A stretch of DNA of 64,000 bases from assembly GCF_003719295.1 (NCBI RefSeq), contig NZ_RFLW01000003.1, forward strand, positions 310,001 through 374,000, given 5' to 3'. The notes beneath the pieces are model-generated. The model had not been told where the DNA came from, made no database searches, and saw only the letters and a list, made by a program, of their open reading frames with translations. The stretch is from Haliea alexandrii. Lineage in GTDB: Bacteria; Pseudomonadota; Gammaproteobacteria; Pseudomonadales; Halieaceae. The position numbers and the translations under genes were made by a program. Below, piece by piece: positions 62,831 to 64,000 of the stretch. The number at the start of each line of letters is the position of its first letter. The stretch's first letter is position 1.

Positions 62831-62988
62831 ATAACTGAGTGTAGTCGGGTACAGCAGTTCCCGCGAAGTTTGATGATAGAGGGTATAAGTGGAACCGCAC
62901 CGCCTATCGCCAGCAGCGCCGGCAGTGCAACACAGGCCGCTTTTTTATTTTATACTCGAGTTAAATAGATGGGGCTCAGGACTACAAC

Positions 62989-63915
62989 ATGGGAAAAGTG
63001 ATACGGGATATTTCCTCCAAGCATCTCAATCCATTTAAAGAGGAGCCGGAGGAGAAGGTGGCGCAGGAGCGGGTCATTGATCAGAACGCGCTGGAATTCG
63101 TCAAACAACTTGCCTCCGACCTACAGCAGGGGGAGTTCGACCTTCCGCCCTTCCCCGACACCGCACTGCGAGTACAGCAGTGCATCAGGGACCCTGCGGC
63201 GGACAACCGTTCACTCGCTGCCGTGATCGCGACGGAGCCCGCTCTCGCTGCACGACTGATGCGCATGGCAAACTCGGCGCTGATGCGGCGCGGCCCCATG
63301 GAAGTCACCGACATACCCACCGCAATCTCGCGCGTCGGCATGACCATGGTACAGAATGCGGCCATGTCTTTTGCCGCCCGGGAGGCCTTCAAGGCCCCGC
63401 CCGGCAGTGCCTGCGTCAGCGAGTTGAACAGCTTGCGGCAGACCAGCGTCAAGGTGGCAGCAATCGCCTATGTGCTGGCGAAGGAGGCACCTAGCCTGCG
63501 CAAACCCGACGAGGCCATGCTGGCTGGCTTGCTGAGCTCGGTGGGCAAGTTCTACATCTACACCAAGGCCGCCGATCACGTCGAATTGTTCGCCGACCGC
63601 CGCGCGCTGGATCGCCTGATCGCACAGTGGCACACCGGCGTCGCTCGCGCCATTGTCGAATCCTGGCAGTTTCCAGATACCGTTGCCCAGGCTGTCGACG
63701 AGCAGGAAGTTAAAGAAAAGAACCGCATCGACGGTGCAGACTTGAGCGACGTGTTGCTGATTGCGAACATCATCGCCCGCGCTGGCGTCAAGGCAGCGGA
63801 GCACCTTGGGGACCTGGATTCACTGGCGCGGCTGAGAATGGACGCAAATACACTGCGCGCTACGCTGGAAGCCGGCGAGGATGATATTCAGTCGATGATG
63901 TCTGCGATGTCGTGA
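62989..63915 (+). CDS. HDOD-domain protein
   Basis: A 308-residue cytoplasmic protein with an HDOD domain (about 50-250): LPPFPDTALRVQQCIRDPAA, AARLMRMANSALMRRGPMEV, VAAIAYVLAKEAPSLRKPDE. HDOD proteins are HD-fold relatives without the full catalytic HD pair and act in signalling, often with c-di-GMP or two-component systems. ATG at 62989. No partner gene is adjacent. The last 85 bases of the window after it show no feature. Confidence 0.87.
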   Translation: MGKVIRDISSKHLNPFKEEPEEKVAQERVIDQNALEFVKQLASDLQQGEFDLPPFPDTALRVQQCIRDPAADNRSLAAVIATEPALAARLMRMANSALMRRGPMEVTDIPTAISRVGMTMVQNAAMSFAAREAFKAPPGSACVSELNSLRQTSVKVAAIAYVLAKEAPSLRKPDEAMLAGLLSSVGKFYIYTKAADHVELFADRRALDRLIAQWHTGVARAIVESWQFPDTVAQAVDEQEVKEKNRIDGADLSDVLLIANIIARAGVKAAEHLGDLDSLARLRMDANTLRATLEAGEDDIQSMMSAMS

Positions 63916-64000
63916 GAAGTAGCGCAAACTGTCGTTGGTACCGCTCAAGTTTCACCGGAGTTCTTGAAAACGCGCGCCTCACATCCATACTAAAGCCGGT

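Overview
The window is a GC-rich stretch (roughly 60 percent by eye) of a gammaproteobacterial chromosome. Gene content and protein style (ffh/ypjD/corC block, queA-tgt pair, AcnA-type aconitase, PhoPQ-like two-component system, plug-only TonB receptors, many lipid and acyl catabolic oxidoreductases) point to a marine, aerobic, heterotrophic lineage of the OM60/Halieaceae or Cellvibrionales kind. That placement is an inference from protein resemblance, not a database result. Genes are dense, many start codons are GTG or TTG, and many neighbours overlap by 1 to 4 bases.

Layout. 1-6.8 kb holds housekeeping genes: the N-terminal part of ffh, ypjD, a CorB/CorC-type transporter, DUF1289, gamma-carbonic anhydrase, a Nudix CoA pyrophosphatase, tgt and queA. 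6.8-11.5 kb holds a small acidic-tailed protein, tRNA-Leu(CAA) with a 46-bp duplication of its 3' end, DUF4112 and DUF2177 membrane proteins, a metallo-beta-lactamase/double-rhodanese protein, a phospholipase D-type cardiolipin synthase and a small unknown. 11.7-14.2 kb is a translationally coupled three-gene sugar module (GT2 glycosyltransferase, WxcM/FdtA-type cupin, FAD oxidoreductase). 14.2-24.1 kb looks like an accessory catabolic region: DUF1254/DUF1214 protein, D-aminoacylase-type amidohydrolase, TonB-dependent receptor, lipocalin-like protein, Old Yellow Enzyme/FadH-type oxidoreductase and MFS transporter. 24.2-31.8 kb holds a COQ4-type protein, a small secreted protein, an ELM1-type protein, a membrane-anchored glutamate-synthase-like FMN protein coupled to a GGDEF/EAL protein, DUF3144 and an amidoligase-like protein one base after an RND pump. 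31.8-43.1 kb carries the RND pump and its adaptor, aconitase, a CBS protein, a DeaD-type RNA helicase, a TauE/SafE permease and a DUF3445 protein.

43.2-51.3 kb is the most unusual part. A beta-barrel protein abuts, tail to tail, a subtilisin-like S8 protease whose N-terminal third is about 35 copies of an acidic tetrapeptide (x-V-E-x). The protease is divergent from an ECF sigma factor and its membrane anti-sigma factor. The 89-bp divergent spacer contains GGAAT...CGTC promoter-like pairs facing both ways, so the sigma factor may control both itself and the protease. A 300-bp structured spacer without a gene follows, then a PepSY / response regulator / PhoQ-like kinase / SIMPL operon and, divergently, a histidine-rich secreted protein.

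51.3-64 kb holds an M20 amidohydrolase, an LLM-class oxidoreductase, a Baeyer-Villiger-type monooxygenase, an OprC/NosA-type copper TonB receptor followed by a secreted RidA protein, a pectin-acetylesterase-family protein and malonyl-CoA decarboxylase. It ends with a secF that has no adjacent secD, two small unknown secreted or membrane proteins, and an HDOD-domain regulator. No CRISPR array, insertion sequence, prophage or rRNA gene was seen.
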